A stretch of DNA of 64,000 nucleotides from Acinetobacter dispersus (GTDB lineage Bacteria; Pseudomonadota; Gammaproteobacteria; Pseudomonadales; Moraxellaceae): positions 1,550,001 to 1,614,000 of the forward strand of contig NZ_CP041970.1 of NCBI RefSeq assembly GCF_009884975.1, written 5' to 3'. Position numbers and translations under genes: made by a program. Shown here piece after piece: positions 62,577-64,000 of this stretch. The notes beneath the pieces were generated by a model. That model had not been told where the DNA came from. It did not search any database and saw only the letters and a program-made list of their open reading frames with translations. Position 1 is the stretch's first letter. Every line of letters begins with the position of its first letter.

Positions 62577-63005
62577 TTAAGATGCTAATTTTGCATTTGG
62601 AAAGAAACGGCCTTCCACAATGTCATAACACCATTGGAAGATGAATGTATAAATCAAAATACACATTGTCAAACCAAAATCTAGAATCAAGGCCTCAATA
62701 AAGCTCATGTTCATTAAATATGCGATAATTGGGATTGTCGCGAGCATCAAGCCGCCTTCAAATCCAATCGCATGCAGAATACGTACAGGAATCGTTCTTT
62801 CCCACTGATATTTATACTCAATTTTTTCAAAGTAATGGTTAAAGATCATATTCCAGAATACAGAAATAACAGCCATGATCGTACCGAGGATACCTGTTAC
62901 TTCAAGTGGCATACTAAAAATAAAACTTAACGCAATTGCGATGATGACCAATAAAATCACTTCATAGCTAATTGCATGAACGAGTCTTCTTTTGGAAATC
63001 AACAT
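62577..63005 (-). CDS. aceI: PACE-family chlorhexidine efflux protein AceI
   Basis: Proteobacterial antimicrobial compound efflux (PACE) transporter, inner membrane, exporting chlorhexidine and, in natural terms, short-chain diamines such as putrescine and cadaverine. Its 142 residues form four helices in two BTP repeats. The conserved membrane Glu required for proton coupling is E15 (AISYEVILL), and the family motifs FWNMIFNHYFEK (about 49-60), RILHAIGFEGGL and FQWCYD are present. It is divergent from a LysR-type regulator with 88 bases between, the arrangement of aceI-aceR in A. baumannii. Confidence 0.96.
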   Translation of the reverse strand: MLISKRRLVHAISYEVILLVIIAIALSFIFSMPLEVTGILGTIMAVISVFWNMIFNHYFEKIEYKYQWERTIPVRILHAIGFEGGLMLATIPIIAYLMNMSFIEALILDFGLTMCILIYTFIFQWCYDIVEGRFFPNAKLAS

Positions 63006-63053
63006 TTCTATAACACTCTGTTGTTTGGATAGTCGCTATTTTATTTTTATAAT

Positions 63054-63063
63054 ATTGATCAAT
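63054..63063. promoter_or_regulatory. Palindrome in the aceI/aceR intergenic region
   Basis: ATTGATCAAT is a perfect 10-bp palindrome between the divergent genes, 30 bases before the aceR start. On the minus strand TTGGAT followed after 18 bases by TAAAAT could be the aceI promoter, and the palindrome overlaps its spacer. It is a candidate AceR site; evidence is positional only. Confidence 0.4.
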
Positions 63064-63093
63064 CCAATCAGGTTCTTTCAGTTTTTTTGACAG

Positions 63094-63984
63094 ATGAATA
63101 TTAATCAAGAACAATTACTCATGTTTCAAACCGTGATTGAAACAGGCTCTTTTTCTGCTGCGGCACGCAAGTTAGGCAAGGTCCCTTCTGCGGTCAGTAT
63201 GTCCATTGCCAATTTAGAAATTGATCTCAATCTCAATTTATTTGAAAGGATTGGACGTGAACCCATTCCAACAGCTGCAGCAATGGTGCTGTATGAGAAA
63301 ACTCAGCAACTGTTGATCGAAATGAATCAATGGAAACAACATGCCCATGCCTTAAGCACTGGACTTGAATCTACGCTGAATATTGTAGTGGTTTCTGAAC
63401 TATTACACACCAACTGGACGGATTACATCACCCTGCTCGGGCAACACTTTCCAAATCTTGCCATCAACATCTTCTCTGCACCACAAGAAGATGCCCTACA
63501 GATGTTGCTTGATCAATCAGCCCAACTCGCTCTAATGTTTGAACGAGAGCAATTGGATAGCCGAGAACAATTTGTTGAGTTAAAGCGAGAAGCCTTGGTT
63601 CCCGTGATTGCTAAAAACCATCCTTTAGCTCAACTTGATCAAGTTTCATTTGAGCAAATGGTACAGACACGGCAAATCGTTGTGGCTAGCCGTGATAACA
63701 CCATCAAACCCGAACTGCTTTATTCAAAAGACTATTGGCGAACAGATAACCATCACTCTGCAAGTATGATGATTGTTCGCAATTTAGGTTGGGGAGTTCT
63801 TCCTTTAGAAATGTTTAATGAAAACCCAGAGCTTAAGAAAAAGTTAAAAATCTTAGAGCTTTATGATTTCACACCAAAATTTGAATACTATGTTGATCTG
63901 GTGTGGAGTCGAGAAAGTGAGTTAGGTGCTGCAGCGAGATTCCTGATTGATCATATTCGTAAACAGCGTCAACATGCTCAGTAA
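63094..63984 (+). CDS. aceR: LysR-type regulator of aceI (AceR-like)
   Basis: A 296-residue LysR-type regulator. The N-terminal helix-turn-helix is TGSFSAAARKLGKVPSAVSM (about 17-36), followed by the linker helix and a periplasmic-binding-protein-like effector domain (about 90-290). In A. baumannii AceR activates aceI when it binds chlorhexidine; the same divergent gene order is seen here. It is complete, with 16 bases of window left after its stop. Confidence 0.9.
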   Translation: MNINQEQLLMFQTVIETGSFSAAARKLGKVPSAVSMSIANLEIDLNLNLFERIGREPIPTAAAMVLYEKTQQLLIEMNQWKQHAHALSTGLESTLNIVVVSELLHTNWTDYITLLGQHFPNLAINIFSAPQEDALQMLLDQSAQLALMFEREQLDSREQFVELKREALVPVIAKNHPLAQLDQVSFEQMVQTRQIVVASRDNTIKPELLYSKDYWRTDNHHSASMMIVRNLGWGVLPLEMFNENPELKKKLKILELYDFTPKFEYYVDLVWSRESELGAAARFLIDHIRKQRQHAQ

Positions 63985-64000
63985 TATAAAGATAACCTTA

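Overview
The window reads as a chromosomal segment of an Acinetobacter species. It is AT-rich and gene-dense. It carries an AceI/AceR chlorhexidine-efflux pair, an SmvA/AmvA-type efflux pump with its TetR repressor, an AdeT-like periplasmic protein, type II secretion genes gspL and gspM apart from other gsp genes, an M66-type secreted lipoprotein, and recA with no recognisable LexA (CTGT-N8-ACAG) box. No insertion sequence, prophage, integron, CRISPR array, rRNA or tRNA was found. Most of the window is housekeeping, with small accessory islands between.

Layout. 1-9.4 kb: tail of an alpha/beta hydrolase, ahpF, a three-gene operon with two TelA-like proteins and a membrane protein, an AdeT-like solute-binding protein, a hotdog thioesterase, a fatty-acid desaturase, a PaaX-like regulator and uppP. 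9.4-21 kb: a degenerate M48-family membrane protein, then a minus-strand run gpsA-sixA-gspL-gspM-pyrD-cvpA-purF, a nitroreductase, two small lipoproteins and pgk. 21-31 kb: a DUF2237 protein overlapping maf, the smvA/smvR efflux locus, a GNAT gene broken by one in-frame stop, an EstB-like serine hydrolase, and a lipid module (MaoC hydratase, long FabG, divergent thiolase). 31-39.5 kb: small membrane proteins, tandem-GST_N protein, RraA-like and HTATIP2-like proteins, rpsT, an unknown 420-residue protein, the M66 lipoprotein and a predicted beta-helix secreted protein. 39.6-48.4 kb: histidine phosphatase, cysQ, yrfG-hslR, recA-recX, the SRP RNA gene ffs on the minus strand, a CpoB-like protein, hupB-ppiD and a phasin. 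48.6-54.7 kb: a UbiJ-like SCP2 protein and the complete iscRSUA-hscBA-fdx operon. 54.8-64 kb: a TrxB-like oxidoreductase with a divergent Rrf2 regulator, a membrane class III adenylate cyclase, a HIT protein, mfd, a tautomerase and aceI/aceR.

The best regulatory reads are: two near-identical 16-bp palindromes bracketing the smvA promoter; a type-1 IscR site on the isc promoter; two 19-bp dyads between the TrxB-like gene and its Rrf2 regulator; and convincing promoters for ahpF, the desaturase, rpsT and ffs. The most unusual proteins are the M48-like protein whose HExxH site has become YEFNQ, a thiolase with an 85-residue Ser/Thr/Ala/Lys-rich tail and a second well-placed start, and the tandem TelA-like operon. 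I did not find a clearly new multi-gene system; the candidates are single genes or small operons.
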